From Porticoccaceae bacterium (GTDB taxonomy: Bacteria > Pseudomonadota > Gammaproteobacteria > Pseudomonadales > Porticoccaceae), in NCBI GenBank assembly GCA_028822155.1, contig JAPKEJ010000005.1, positions 21,596-85,595 on the forward strand: a DNA stretch of 64,000 nucleotides, read 5' to 3'. A program made the translations under genes and the position numbers. Under the pieces are notes generated by a model that was not told the origin of the DNA, ran no database searches, and saw only the letters and a list, made by a program, of their open reading frames with translations. Positions 33,810 to 44,552 of this stretch are shown here, piece after piece; positions within the stretch are counted from its first letter, which is position 1; each line of letters starts with the position of its first letter.

Positions 33810-35860
33810 TGTCTATTATTACTGCCGACATCGAGTGGCGACAAGGGTTGCCCTACTGCCCTCTCTTCCAAGAATTTTACATTTCACCCTCTGACGAGGC
33901 AGGTTCACATGAGTCTGAATTTCTCCAGAAAAGTGATTTAAAGCAAGTTTGGCAAAGCCTAAACCAAGACTGCCCCTCATTCACTATCGCTGAAACTGGC
34001 TTTGGCGCAGGGCTCAACTTTCTTTCTTGCTCTGATTTATGGCTAGATGTCGCTCCCCAAAGTAGCGTACTCGAGTTTTTTTCTGCTGAACTATTTCCGA
34101 TTAACAAAGTCGAGTTAGCAAAAATATTATCTCTGCGCCCTCATGCGTATACTTTATCCAGCGAGTTAATCGAAAATTACCCAGTACCAGTGGCCGGCAT
34201 TCATAGCCTCGAATTATTTCAGGGTCGGATAAGACTGCATCTTATGTTTGGTGATGCTAATGAGATGTTTAGCTCAATTAGCCAAAGCGCCAACCAAGAG
34301 CAAGCTTATTACAACAGGCACCCAGTAGACCTCTGGTTTTTAGATGGCTTCGAACCCGCTAATAACCCAGCTATGTGGAGTCCTCAGTTGATGACGACTA
34401 TCGCCTCTCTATCTGATAAAAATACCACTGCACTGACGGGTAACATTGATAACAAAACAATCTCAACAATATCCGATAACCTCCAGTCGGCTGGATTTTT
34501 AGTTCAGCCAATTGAAGTTAATGATCTACAAAAATCAACATTAAAAGCGTTATTTGTCAGTGAACAATCTCAGCCGTTTAAGCTTAATAATACATCCGGT
34601 GCAATCCAGTGGCATCTAGATAAGTTAGTTCGCCCACCCTCAGCCAGAGATCAGGAAGTCACCATCATTGGCGCAGGCATCGCAGGCTGCACCACTGCTG
34701 TGGCCTTAACTAAACGAGGTTTTAAGGTAAAGATATTAGATCGGCACACTTTGGCCGGTCAAGGTGGTTCGGGCAATAGTCAGGCGATTGTCTACCCAAA
34801 GCTATCGCTCCGAGATGATGTTCTGCCGCGCATTAATCTTCGCGCGCTAATGTTTGCAAGCCGCTACTATGCGCCGTTTTGGAAGCGTGGCCTAGGACAG
34901 CAGTGCGGGGTTATCTCTCTACCTGAAAATCCTAAAATTGCTGAAGACTTTATACAAATTAGTCATCGTTTTTCAGATTGTGAAGATTTTGTTCAACTTT
35001 TGAAAAATGATCAACTCTGCTATCACAGTGGTATTTCGCTAGAGTCCTCGATAGGTTTGTTTTTCCCGCAATTAGGCTGGTTGCCGCCTGCGATAATTTG
35101 TCAGCAGCTTCTCGAGGATTACAAAATACCATTGATTAATGCTGATATTGACCATTTTGAACACCAGCTGTCTGACAATAGATGGCATCTGTTTGATACC
35201 TCAGGAAAGCTAGCTCATAGGACTGATATTTTGGTAGTAGCTACAGCATATGGCTGTGAGAAGTTTGAGCAAACTAAAGCACTACCAGTTACTCAACTCA
35301 GAGGCCAAATTAGCAAGTTGCCTGCTGGGGCTAAAACAAAGTCTTTAAAAACCATAATCTGTGGTGATGGCTATATTACCCCTGCCCTAGATAACTATCA
35401 CAGCTGCGGAGCGACTTATAATAAAGGGATTTTTTCAACTGATTTACGCGCTGAAGATCATGAGATGAATATAGCACAAATGCGGCATACAGACTCGGGG
35501 CTTGACGATGCGTTAGAAAACCTTAATGTCACAAATATGCAAGGTAGAGCGAACTTTCGCTGTACCACTAAAGATTACTTACCCATCGTTGGGGCAGTAC
35601 CTGATTTTTCATCAATGATTGAAGACTTTGGTTTTTTGCGGCGCGACGCACGAGAAAACTCGATGATAAAGGGTACTTATTTGCCCAACTTATACATTAA
35701 CTGCGGTATGGGTTCTAGAGGACTTAGCTATGCCCCTTTTACCGCTGAGCTTTTGGCCTCTCAAATAAGCCAGCAAATACCTTCTTTGGAAAGAGAGCTG
35801 ATTCAAGGAATGCATCCTGCAAGGTTCTTAATTCGCGACCTAAAAAAGAAACGCCTCTAA
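33809..35860 (+). CDS. mnmC: Bifunctional tRNA 5-(aminomethyl/methylaminomethyl)uridine biosynthesis protein MnmC (GTG start overlapping the flavodoxin TAG)
   Basis: ETGFGAGLNFL methyltransferase domain, VTIIGAGIAGCTTAVALTKRGFKVKILDRH FAD domain, YINCGMGSRGLSYAPF. Confidence 0.95.
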   Translation: MSIITADIEWRQGLPYCPLFQEFYISPSDEAGSHESEFLQKSDLKQVWQSLNQDCPSFTIAETGFGAGLNFLSCSDLWLDVAPQSSVLEFFSAELFPINKVELAKILSLRPHAYTLSSELIENYPVPVAGIHSLELFQGRIRLHLMFGDANEMFSSISQSANQEQAYYNRHPVDLWFLDGFEPANNPAMWSPQLMTTIASLSDKNTTALTGNIDNKTISTISDNLQSAGFLVQPIEVNDLQKSTLKALFVSEQSQPFKLNNTSGAIQWHLDKLVRPPSARDQEVTIIGAGIAGCTTAVALTKRGFKVKILDRHTLAGQGGSGNSQAIVYPKLSLRDDVLPRINLRALMFASRYYAPFWKRGLGQQCGVISLPENPKIAEDFIQISHRFSDCEDFVQLLKNDQLCYHSGISLESSIGLFFPQLGWLPPAIICQQLLEDYKIPLINADIDHFEHQLSDNRWHLFDTSGKLAHRTDILVVATAYGCEKFEQTKALPVTQLRGQISKLPAGAKTKSLKTIICGDGYITPALDNYHSCGATYNKGIFSTDLRAEDHEMNIAQMRHTDSGLDDALENLNVTNMQGRANFRCTTKDYLPIVGAVPDFSSMIEDFGFLRRDARENSMIKGTYLPNLYINCGMGSRGLSYAPFTAELLASQISQQIPSLERELIQGMHPARFLIRDLKKKRL

Positions 35861-35951
35861 CCAAATAGGGTAGTTAACTAAGCCGCTGACCTAATGTAGA
35901 TTGGTGAGCGTATATTTAAACGTATTAACCAAAAAAATTGAGAACGGAATT

Positions 35952-38114
35952 ATGTTAAATTTAAAAATTCAATCAACTACTGGAGTGATTTTATTAGCCG
36001 GCATTTTGTTCTGCGCTGGCTGCACAGAAGATCCATCAGTAGACTCTAAAGGTATATCTCAAAATACAGACAACTCTCTAATAAAGGCGTGGAGTGGCCT
36101 CCATAATGGCGTCCCAAGCTTTGATCAAATGTCACTAGGAGACTTGAAACCGGCTTTGAACCAAGCAATGGCCTTAAATTTAATAGAGATAGAAAATATT
36201 GCTGCTCAATCAGCTGCCCCAAATTTCGACAATACAATAGTCGCTCTTGAGCGTACAGGCAAAGTTCTCGATAGGGTTTTTACCTATTACGGAATATGGT
36301 CATCGAACTTATCTTCCCCTGAGTTTCGGGACATTGAACAGGAAATGGCTCCCATAATGAGCGCCTTCTTTTCGAAAATTAGTCAAAACCAAGCTCTTTT
36401 CGAGCGAGTTAAAGTAGTTTACGAAAACTTAGATTCAAGCAAACTTAGAGCAGATCAGAAGCGTCTAGTTAAGCTTACTTATCTTGGTTTTTCTCGCAAT
36501 GGGGCCACGCTTTCCATAATAGATAAAAAGCGCTATACAGAAATTAACCAACGTCTAGCGGCACTTCATACTCAATTTGGCAACAATGTGCTGATTGATG
36601 AAGAAAACTATGTGGTCTTTGTTAGTGAATCCCAACTTGGTGGGTTACCCGCTTCTCTGGTAAATGCTGCCGCTGCCGCTGCGAAAGAATTAGGCAAACC
36701 CGAGATGTATGCTATCACCAACACTCGATCATCAATGGCGCCTTTCCTAACCTTTTCCGAGCAACGTTCACTGCGTCAGCAAGTCTGGAGTAACTACTAT
36801 AGTCGTGGTGACAATGACGACCAATATGACAACAATGAAATTATTGCAGAAATCTTAAATTTGCGACACGAACGTGTTGGACTATTAGGCTATGACAACT
36901 ATGCTCAGTGGCGGTTGGAAGATAGGATGGCTAAAAACCCTGAAAACGCCATGGCGCTTTTAGCCGCCGTATGGCCTTCCGCGATTGCTCGAGTGGCCGA
37001 AGAAGTCGCTGACATGCAAGCTATTGCCGACGCCGAGAATGCCGGTATAAAAATCGAACCATGGGATTATCGCTACTATGCCGAGAAGGTTAGAAAAGAT
37101 CGTTATGATCTGGACTCAGACGAAGTTAAACAGTATCTGCAGCTAGATAAACTCAATCAGGCAATGTTTTTTGTCGCCGGCGAACTATTTAATTTTACCT
37201 TCACGCCCGTCGCAGAAAGTAGTGTTCCTGTATTTCATCCCGATGTGAAAGTGTGGGAGGTAACCGATAAGACCAGCGGAAGCCATGTTGGGTTATGGTA
37301 TCTGGATCCTTTTGCGCGCAAAGGTAAACGTTCTGGCGCCTGGGCCACCTCCTATCGCAGCCACACGACCTTTGAGGGCAATAAAACCGTTCTAAGCTCA
37401 AATAATTCTAATTTTGTTAAGGCTCCGGTCGGTCAACCTGTTCTGATTTCGTGGGATGATGCCACCACTTTCTTTCACGAATTTGGCCATGCACTTCACT
37501 CCCTATCTTCCAGCGTTGAGTATCCCAGTCAAAATGGCGGCGTCCGTGACTACACTGAGTTTCAATCTCAGTTGCTCGAAAGATGGTTGATGACTGACGA
37601 AGTGATAAACAACTATCTCGTTCATCACCAAACTGGTGAGGCCATCCCAAAAGCCCTAGTGGAAAAAGTTAAAGCGGCCGCGACCTTTAACCAAGGGTTT
37701 GCAACAACCGAATATCTGGCCAGCGCAATTATGGATTTAAAGTTTCATACCACTGACCCAACTGGCATAGACCCTGATTTGTTTGAACGTAAAACGTTAG
37801 CTGAATTAAACATGCCCAAAGAATTGGTTATGCGTCACCGCAGTCCACATTTTGGTCACGTATTTTCCGGAGAAGGTTACTCAGCTGGCTATTATGGCTA
37901 TATGTGGGCGGATGTACTCACCTCGGATGCTGCAGAAGCCTTTGCCGAAGCCCCTGGAGGATTTTACGACCCAGACGTCGCAGCTAACCTAGTCCAGCAT
38001 CTCTTTACACCCAGGAATTCTGTTGACCCAAGCGAAGCCTATCGATCGTTTCGCGGCCGCGATGCAGATATCAAACCCCTGATGCGTGATCGAGGATTCC
38101 CGATTACTAATTGA
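35952..38114 (+). CDS. M3-family metallopeptidase (peptidyl-dipeptidase Dcp-like), predicted lipoprotein
   Basis: TTFFHEFGHALHSL zinc motif, GVRDYTEFQSQLLERW; lipobox ILFCAGC; likely start 35952 rather than 35901. Confidence 0.93.
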   Translation: MLNLKIQSTTGVILLAGILFCAGCTEDPSVDSKGISQNTDNSLIKAWSGLHNGVPSFDQMSLGDLKPALNQAMALNLIEIENIAAQSAAPNFDNTIVALERTGKVLDRVFTYYGIWSSNLSSPEFRDIEQEMAPIMSAFFSKISQNQALFERVKVVYENLDSSKLRADQKRLVKLTYLGFSRNGATLSIIDKKRYTEINQRLAALHTQFGNNVLIDEENYVVFVSESQLGGLPASLVNAAAAAAKELGKPEMYAITNTRSSMAPFLTFSEQRSLRQQVWSNYYSRGDNDDQYDNNEIIAEILNLRHERVGLLGYDNYAQWRLEDRMAKNPENAMALLAAVWPSAIARVAEEVADMQAIADAENAGIKIEPWDYRYYAEKVRKDRYDLDSDEVKQYLQLDKLNQAMFFVAGELFNFTFTPVAESSVPVFHPDVKVWEVTDKTSGSHVGLWYLDPFARKGKRSGAWATSYRSHTTFEGNKTVLSSNNSNFVKAPVGQPVLISWDDATTFFHEFGHALHSLSSSVEYPSQNGGVRDYTEFQSQLLERWLMTDEVINNYLVHHQTGEAIPKALVEKVKAAATFNQGFATTEYLASAIMDLKFHTTDPTGIDPDLFERKTLAELNMPKELVMRHRSPHFGHVFSGEGYSAGYYGYMWADVLTSDAAEAFAEAPGGFYDPDVAANLVQHLFTPRNSVDPSEAYRSFRGRDADIKPLMRDRGFPITN

Positions 38115-38115
38115 G

Positions 38116-38167
38116 CTTAGGTCAATTTTGTGGCGACGCGATCTGATTTCGTCGCCACAAGCCTAAG
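38116..38167. terminator. Putative bidirectional terminator/stem-loop between the convergent M3 peptidase gene and hemY
   Basis: 11-bp inverted repeat TTGTGGCGACG/CGTCGCCACAA (38128-38138/38150-38160) nested in CTTAGG/CCTAAG; no strong U tract. Confidence 0.55.
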
Positions 38168-38171
38168 GGTA

Positions 38172-39383
38172 TTACTTTGCCTGGACACCCACACTAACCC
38201 GCAATCCGTGTCTATACATAAGATTACTTTCAGCCTGATCGCCCATTTCCGCAAAGACATCAGCTAATCTTAAATAGGTGGCAGCATTTGGTTGTAGCCT
38301 GAGAGCAACCGAAAAATAATCTCGGGCTTTCCCCCAAAATCGTAGTTGGCAACAAATACTCCCTAGAGCAACTAACAAAACGGCGTCTTCAGGATGATCC
38401 AATAGCCACTTTTCTGCCGCTAACAACTGTTTCTCTGGCGCAGAGGTCTCCAGCTGCCCAAACCGTTCAACTAGCTCAGGATGCCAATGTTTGTTAATCG
38501 TTTTGACCATAAGTAACTGCACTCTATCGGTGTCATTCACTTGCTGCAAAGCATCAAAATAACCACAAATTAACTCCGCATCATTACGTAATCGTTTGGG
38601 TATAAGCTCCCAAAGATCCCCCGCCTGGTCTTTTTTCTCCTGAAGAGTAAAGTCAGGATTTGGGGTGAAATTAGATAATAAATTAGCGTACACATCCTGC
38701 TCCAAAGCCTTCATATTAGAGGGATTTATGGCCTTATAATAATTTAAATCATGCAGAAGCTTTTGCAGGGAGGACCAGTCCCCCATTAAATAATAGGTGT
38801 CAGAAAGCAAGCGGAGAACACCGCGATCCCCTGGTTTTCTAGCTGCAATGGGCTGTAATAACTGAACCGCTTCTTCGAGCTGTTCATTCAGAATAAGCAT
38901 TTCAGCCAAAGTCTTATCGGCAAGTGCTTTAGCCTTTGGATGACTCACCTTAAGTTGTTCTAGTAATATACGAGCCTGATCAATTTGATTATTTTCTGCT
39001 GCTGCTCGGGCCGCAAACAGCAAGTTAACGTCAGGCATCGAAGATCTGCCCGCTCCAGATAACAGCATTTCTGAGGCTTGCTTCCAGTCATGATCAGCAA
39101 ACAGAATCAATCCTTGAGCTGTTTTGTTTCCATGCTGCTTACTACGCCTCAACACCCACCATTGACGTAAACCTCCAGCGTCACTAAGCCACTTAAACAG
39201 TAACAACAACCAAGCGCCTAGAGCTGTCACCGCTAGATAGAGCAAAATACCAACCCAAATGGTCATCTCAATAGTAGTGTTATTAAAACTCAGTAAAATA
39301 TAACCGCTATCGCTTTGCATCACCCAGATACTCGCTGCACCAAGCAGCAAGGCCACAATCAGGGCAACCAATAACCTTCTCAC
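38172..39383 (-). CDS. hemY: HemY-like TPR membrane protein
   Basis: N-terminal membrane segments, TPR-like C-terminus (YFSVALRLQPNAATYLRLADVFAEMGDQAESNLMYRHGL), next to hemX-hemD-hemC. Confidence 0.9.
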   Translation of the reverse strand: MRRLLVALIVALLLGAASIWVMQSDSGYILLSFNNTTIEMTIWVGILLYLAVTALGAWLLLLFKWLSDAGGLRQWWVLRRSKQHGNKTAQGLILFADHDWKQASEMLLSGAGRSSMPDVNLLFAARAAAENNQIDQARILLEQLKVSHPKAKALADKTLAEMLILNEQLEEAVQLLQPIAARKPGDRGVLRLLSDTYYLMGDWSSLQKLLHDLNYYKAINPSNMKALEQDVYANLLSNFTPNPDFTLQEKKDQAGDLWELIPKRLRNDAELICGYFDALQQVNDTDRVQLLMVKTINKHWHPELVERFGQLETSAPEKQLLAAEKWLLDHPEDAVLLVALGSICCQLRFWGKARDYFSVALRLQPNAATYLRLADVFAEMGDQAESNLMYRHGLRVSVGVQAK

Positions 39384-40579
39384 GGCTGACTTCCCTCATC
39401 CTTTAACACTGTCTGATCATCGGCGCTGTCTAATAAGCGGTTTTGCCTCGTAATGATTAAACTTTCCAGAGCATTCGTTGACCGATCAATACTAGGCAAC
39501 TGCTGCACAACATTTAAGTTGCTAAGCTTGATTATGCGTCCTTGTAATTCTTTTGATCCGGCATTAAGTTGGAAATAAGTATCCATCCATTGCTGAGCAT
39601 TTTGTAGGCTAATGGCGTACACCGCTGACTCTTCTCGAAGCGCAGCGTTAGCAGCCTGCTGTAACAATAACCGTAGGTTACTGCGCACGATAGATTCTTC
39701 AGAAGATGATAGTATTGACTGAATCGGAATATCTCTGTCTGTCACCTTAACTAGGCCGCTGAAGCCTTCTATAAAGTCGTCAAGCAATGACATCCACGAT
39801 GAATTTTTATCGGCGGAAGCTGCGTCTGGGTAAACCCCCAGCAATTCTGCTCCATCGACTCCTGAAGTCTCTGCTGGAATAACTAAATCAAGTAAATCAA
39901 GCTGGCTAATCTGATTAGCCAAGGCATTAATCTCTAGCACAATACCCTCCACATCGACTGCACCTGCTAATCTAAGCGCCATCATATCTTCAGCAACAGC
40001 AGCCCGTGCTGATAGTAAATCTGACTGCTCTAGGTTACTTAACAGCTCGTCCACCTGAGCAAGCAGTGCCAGAGGATTCTTGGTGCTTCGTTCTGTTTGT
40101 AATCGCTGGTTGGCTAGGCGCGCCAAGTATGCAGCTTCGGCCAAATACCAGTCGCTGCGTGTCGTGGAACCTAACTCAGCAAGTCGTGCGCCCTGGCCAT
40201 TAACCTGTATTTGCAGATCATCCAGTCGCTTGGACAGTGCTTTGATATAATCTGACTGAATGTCTAAAAGGGAATCGCTATCGGTGAAGTAGTGGTTTGA
40301 CTGCTCTAGGTGATCATTAAAGTCGATACCCAGACGCGCAGATTCTTGCTGTTGCGATTGTTGTTGCTGCCATTCACTCCAACCGAGCCATCCGGCACCA
40401 ACCAAAATAGACAACAACACTACTGCTGCGGCCCATTTTAGTAATGGAAAACCTTGGTTTATTTTAATGGGCGCAACGGTTCCAGTTTTGGGCGTCTTCA
40501 CGGGTTTATCGTCTGCCTTAATTTTGGATTTAGGCTCTGGCTTATCACTTGCCTTAGATTGCTTAGTTGTTTCTGTCAC
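39380..40579 (-). CDS. hemX: HemX-like (putative uroporphyrinogen-III C-methyltransferase family) membrane protein
   Basis: Single TM after a Lys/Pro-rich N-terminus; DWYLAEAAYLARLANQRLQTERS; position between hemD and hemY. Confidence 0.9.
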   Translation of the reverse strand: MTETTKQSKASDKPEPKSKIKADDKPVKTPKTGTVAPIKINQGFPLLKWAAAVVLLSILVGAGWLGWSEWQQQQSQQQESARLGIDFNDHLEQSNHYFTDSDSLLDIQSDYIKALSKRLDDLQIQVNGQGARLAELGSTTRSDWYLAEAAYLARLANQRLQTERSTKNPLALLAQVDELLSNLEQSDLLSARAAVAEDMMALRLAGAVDVEGIVLEINALANQISQLDLLDLVIPAETSGVDGAELLGVYPDAASADKNSSWMSLLDDFIEGFSGLVKVTDRDIPIQSILSSSEESIVRSNLRLLLQQAANAALREESAVYAISLQNAQQWMDTYFQLNAGSKELQGRIIKLSNLNVVQQLPSIDRSTNALESLIITRQNRLLDSADDQTVLKDEGSQP

Positions 40580-40650
40580 CCTTTACCCCTTCCAAACGTC
40601 ACCAAAGCGTATCTTAAAATACGCACTACTCTGTATTTAATACAGATAGT

Positions 40651-41412
40651 TTAAAATACTTTTTGCAAAGCACCATACATTGATTCTGGCATCGCGCTAT
40701 CTGCCACTGTGATAGAACTATAACCTAGACTCTTTGCTATCTCAGCCACACGATCACTTGGTACCACAACAGGTAAATCCCTAACCTTTTCAACCCCACT
40801 AAGCCCGCCAATGGGCCCTATAGCCTCGAGTAACTCTGCGCTGTGGACTACCAAACAATCTACTTCTGTTAGTTGCTGACGTGTCACTTCAACCTGTTTT
40901 TGATCAACAACCCGTCGGTATAGATCACAATACTCTACCGTAGCACCTCGAGAATGCAAAGCCTGCTTAAGAGTTTCACGCCCCTGTCCTCCACGAAAAA
41001 TAATCACGGACTTATTATCCAAATTTTGCAGCTCAGATAAAGCCAGCAAGCCCTCACTAGTGATCTGGCTTCTAGGGTAGTTTGCAGAATGAGTATAGTC
41101 ACCAACCACCTGGGCAGTTTGTCCGCCAAGTGCAAAATATTTCATACCTGTTGGTAGCATTGGCCAATACTGATCCAACCATGTTATTCCTATCTTCGCG
41201 GCATTAACGCTAATAAAAATAGCTATATCAAATTGATCAAAAGCTAGTATCTGTTGTTTAACTTTCTGGCAGTCAATCATCGGCTCTATAGTCATAATTG
41301 GAGTATGAATGACACTTGCTGAACCCTCCTCAAGCAGGAGCAAAAAGTCGTCCTGCTGTCGGAGAGGCCGCACCACTAGAACTCGCTTATTAAACAAGCG
41401 GCTAGCTTTCAT
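40651..41412 (-). CDS. hemD: Uroporphyrinogen-III synthase (likely start at 41412, [16 protein letters not shown])
   Basis: [42 protein letters not shown]; downstream of hemC. Confidence 0.92.
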   Translation of the reverse strand: MKASRLFNKRVLVVRPLRQQDDFLLLLEEGSASVIHTPIMTIEPMIDCQKVKQQILAFDQFDIAIFISVNAAKIGITWLDQYWPMLPTGMKYFALGGQTAQVVGDYTHSANYPRSQITSEGLLALSELQNLDNKSVIIFRGGQGRETLKQALHSRGATVEYCDLYRRVVDQKQVEVTRQQLTEVDCLVVHSAELLEAIGPIGGLSGVEKVRDLPVVVPSDRVAEIAKSLGYSSITVADSAMPESMYGALQKVF

Positions 41413-42334
41413 AGACCTCGGCCAATATTTTCCCTGCCCCCTGAGACAGCAAATCTTCTGCAACTTGGATACCAAGCTCTTCGGGATTATCTCTATGTCC
41501 TTGAGCCTGTGCTCGCAAAATATGGCTGCCGCTGACACTACCCACTAAACCTCTCAAACTGAGGGTTGTAAGATCATGATCAAGTTCAGCAAAACAAGCT
41601 ATAGGAACCTGACAACCTCCCTGTAAGTGTCGATTAGTGGCTCGTTCTGCTAATACGCAGATCGCAGAATCGATATGGTTTAACGGGGCTAACAATCTCT
41701 GGGTCCGGCTATCATCACTACGGCACTCAATACCCACCGCGCCTTGACCTCCAGCGGGAAGAGAAATACTAGAGGCTATTTTTTGAGTAATTCGATGACC
41801 CATATTGAGACGTATGAGACCAGCACTAGCCAAAATAATCGCGTCGTACTCCCCTGCATCCAATTTAGCCAACCTAGTATTAACATTGCCACGTAATTCT
41901 CTCACCTGGAGATGAGGAAATGCAGAGCGAACCTGACATTGGCGGCGCAGGCTAGAGGTGCCAATAATACTATTACTAGGCATCTGCGCCAAACTATCGA
42001 AGCCATTAGAAACGAAGGCATCGGATGGGTCTTCCCGCTCGCAGATGACCTCCAATCCCAGACCTTGAGGAAACTCCATAGGCACATCTTTCATTGAATG
42101 CACCGCAATATCCGCAATATCCTCGAGCATGGCTATTTCTAATTCTTTAACGAACAGACCTTTTCCTCCGACTTTGGCCAACGGCGTATCGAGCAACTTA
42201 TCTCCGCGCGTCGTTATTGCCACCAACTCAATCTGAAGGCCAGGATGATGTCTCTGCAATTCGCTCTTAACAAACTCCGCCTGCCAGAGGGCCAGAGGGC
42301 TTTTTCGCGTTGCTATTCGAAGGATACCTGTCAC
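41402..42334 (-). CDS. hemC: Porphobilinogen deaminase (hydroxymethylbilane synthase)
   Basis: [56 protein letters not shown]. Confidence 0.97.
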   Translation of the reverse strand: MTGILRIATRKSPLALWQAEFVKSELQRHHPGLQIELVAITTRGDKLLDTPLAKVGGKGLFVKELEIAMLEDIADIAVHSMKDVPMEFPQGLGLEVICEREDPSDAFVSNGFDSLAQMPSNSIIGTSSLRRQCQVRSAFPHLQVRELRGNVNTRLAKLDAGEYDAIILASAGLIRLNMGHRITQKIASSISLPAGGQGAVGIECRSDDSRTQRLLAPLNHIDSAICVLAERATNRHLQGGCQVPIACFAELDHDLTTLSLRGLVGSVSGSHILRAQAQGHRDNPEELGIQVAEDLLSQGAGKILAEVYES

Positions 42335-42536
42335 TTAAATGGCCTACATAAATCAAGTAGCCGTTATTATCGACGATTTATCAGCTTTTGTCAGAGATCA
42401 ATAGAAATTAGATTATCAGAATCCACTTAACCTCTGGCTAAGCCAATTTTCATATGGATAACCCAAGTTTTAACTTATTAGTCCAATGTTTGGCTATAAT
42501 TGTGTCCTTACAGTTTACAACTAGGCAATAGTAGTT

Positions 42537-43964
42537 ATGAGTAAATCAAAAAACGGTTCGCCAGATAAACCTGATAGCGCAAAAACCAACCAAGCATGGG
42601 GCGGTCGGTTTAACGAACCTGTGGACGATTTTGTGGCACGCTTTACTGCTTCGGTAAATTTCGATCAGCGTCTTTATCGTCATGATATTCAAGGGTCCAT
42701 TGCTCATGCGTCTATGCTAGCTGAGGTTGAGGTGCTAACCATCACCGAGGCAAGTGAGATCATCAGCGGACTTCAAGCTATTGCAAAAGATATTGAAAGC
42801 GGCAACTTTGACTGGTCAATCACTCTTGAAGATGTACATATGAACATTGAAGCGGCACTGACCGCGAGAATCGGCAGCGTTGGCAAGAAACTCCATACCG
42901 GCCGGTCTAGAAATGATCAAGTAGCGACCGATATACGTCTTTGGTTGAGAGATGAAATTGACGGAATTTACGTTCTTTTAAGTGCCTTGCAAAAGGGCAT
43001 GATTGAGCTTGCCTCAACTGAAAGTGACACCATTATGCCCGGGTTTACTCACTTACAAACTGCTCAGCCTGTCACGTTTGGCCACCACGTCTTAGCCTGG
43101 AACGAAATGCTGGAACGTGATTTTGGGCGTCTGCAGGATTGTCGTAAACGACTCAATCAGTGCCCATTGGGTGCTGCTGCGTTGGCTGGTACTACCTACC
43201 CTATTGATAGAGACTACACTGCAGCACAACTCGCTTTTGATAAGGCCACTGAAAACTCACTCGACTCCGTCAGTGACCGAGACTTCGCCATCGAATTTTG
43301 TGCTTTCGCCAGCATACTGCTAACCCACATGTCACGCATGTCAGAGGAGCTCATTCTTTGGACCTCCGCGCAATTTCAATTTATTGAACTACCCGACCGT
43401 TTTTGCACCGGCTCATCTATTATGCCGCAAAAGAAAAACCCGGATGTACCTGAATTAGTGCGCGGTAAAACCGGTAGAGTAAACGGCCATCTGATAGCGC
43501 TGCTAACGCTAATGAAGTCACAGCCTCTGGCTTACAACAAAGACAACCAAGAAGACAAAGAACCTTTATTCGATACAGTAGATACTGTTCGCGACTGCCT
43601 GCGCGCATTTTCTGATATGGTGCCTGCCATTCAAGCCAATAAAGTCGCTATGTACGAGGCAGCAAAACGCGGATTCTCCACTGCTACTGACCTGGCTGAT
43701 TATCTCGTGGGCAAAGGCATTGCTTTTCGCGATGCTCATGAGATTGTGGGTAAGTCTGTCGCTTATGGTATTGCCGAAAATAAAGATTTGTCAGATATGA
43801 CAATTGACGAGTTACGCGTCTTCTCAGAGTGTATTGAAAATGACGTTTTCGACGTGCTAACTCTGGAGGGATCTGTTGCGGCGCGAGACCATATTGGCGG
43901 TACCGCACCACAGCAAGTTAAAGCTGCAGCCTTGAGAGCACTTAAAAAAGTAACGGATCGCTAG
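42537..43964 (+). CDS. argH: Argininosuccinate lyase
   Basis: [71 protein letters not shown]. Confidence 0.98.
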   Translation: MSKSKNGSPDKPDSAKTNQAWGGRFNEPVDDFVARFTASVNFDQRLYRHDIQGSIAHASMLAEVEVLTITEASEIISGLQAIAKDIESGNFDWSITLEDVHMNIEAALTARIGSVGKKLHTGRSRNDQVATDIRLWLRDEIDGIYVLLSALQKGMIELASTESDTIMPGFTHLQTAQPVTFGHHVLAWNEMLERDFGRLQDCRKRLNQCPLGAAALAGTTYPIDRDYTAAQLAFDKATENSLDSVSDRDFAIEFCAFASILLTHMSRMSEELILWTSAQFQFIELPDRFCTGSSIMPQKKNPDVPELVRGKTGRVNGHLIALLTLMKSQPLAYNKDNQEDKEPLFDTVDTVRDCLRAFSDMVPAIQANKVAMYEAAKRGFSTATDLADYLVGKGIAFRDAHEIVGKSVAYGIAENKDLSDMTIDELRVFSECIENDVFDVLTLEGSVAARDHIGGTAPQQVKAAALRALKKVTDR

Positions 43965-44297
43965 TTAGAAATCAAACTGGATTGATTCAGATGACTGCAC
44001 CTGACAGACATCAGTAAGCATGGCTGAAAGTAGCTCGCCACTGACAGTGTTGCGCCATTTTATTTCGTTATTAAATTCCTTTAACTTAAAGTGAAATCCA
44101 CCAGATTGCGCTGCCAGCCAGATTTCCGCCATAGAAGGTTGTCTAGATAAGATAATCTGAGATCCGTTCAGGTCACAAGTTAGAGTGAGCATGCCTCCAC
44201 TATTTTCATAATCAATATCAACACCGCTTTCATCGATAGTTTCTTCAATGTCAAACATTAGGTCATCAACGATTTGAGTAAATTCTGCTTCATTCAT
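43965..44297 (-). CDS. cyaY: Iron-sulfur cluster assembly protein CyaY (frataxin)
   Basis: MNEAEFTQIVDDLMFDIEETID ... QIILSRQPSMAEIWLAAQSGGFHF; likely start 44297 rather than 44327. Confidence 0.93.
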   Translation of the reverse strand: MNEAEFTQIVDDLMFDIEETIDESGVDIDYENSGGMLTLTCDLNGSQIILSRQPSMAEIWLAAQSGGFHFKLKEFNNEIKWRNTVSGELLSAMLTDVCQVQSSESIQFDF

Positions 44298-44405
44298 TGT
44301 GCTCAATCCAGTCTGTTTTTGTTCCAAAAGTTAGATCGCCAGTATAATTGTTTGGGTGTAATCCGCCAGTGCCGTTATACTTAACCGCTTTAATAGGGGC
44401 TTTTA

Positions 44406-44546
44406 ATGAACTACACCCGCACTGCATATCTATTTTTAACGCTAATGCTGGTATCTATTGGTGGATGTGGCAATACCGGTGACCTGTATCTTCCCGAAGA
44501 TTCATTGGAAACATACACATCAGACAACCAACAAACAGAATCCTGA
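44406..44546 (+). CDS. lptM: Small LptM/YifL-like lipoprotein (46 aa), absent from the supplied ORF track
   Basis: Hand translation MNYTRTAYLFLTLMLVSIGGCGNTGDLYLPEDSLETYTSDNQQTES; lipobox SIGGC followed by a CGxxGxLYLP motif; directly upstream of lysA. Confidence 0.88.
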   Translation: MNYTRTAYLFLTLMLVSIGGCGNTGDLYLPEDSLETYTSDNQQTES

Positions 44547-44552
44547 GTCACT

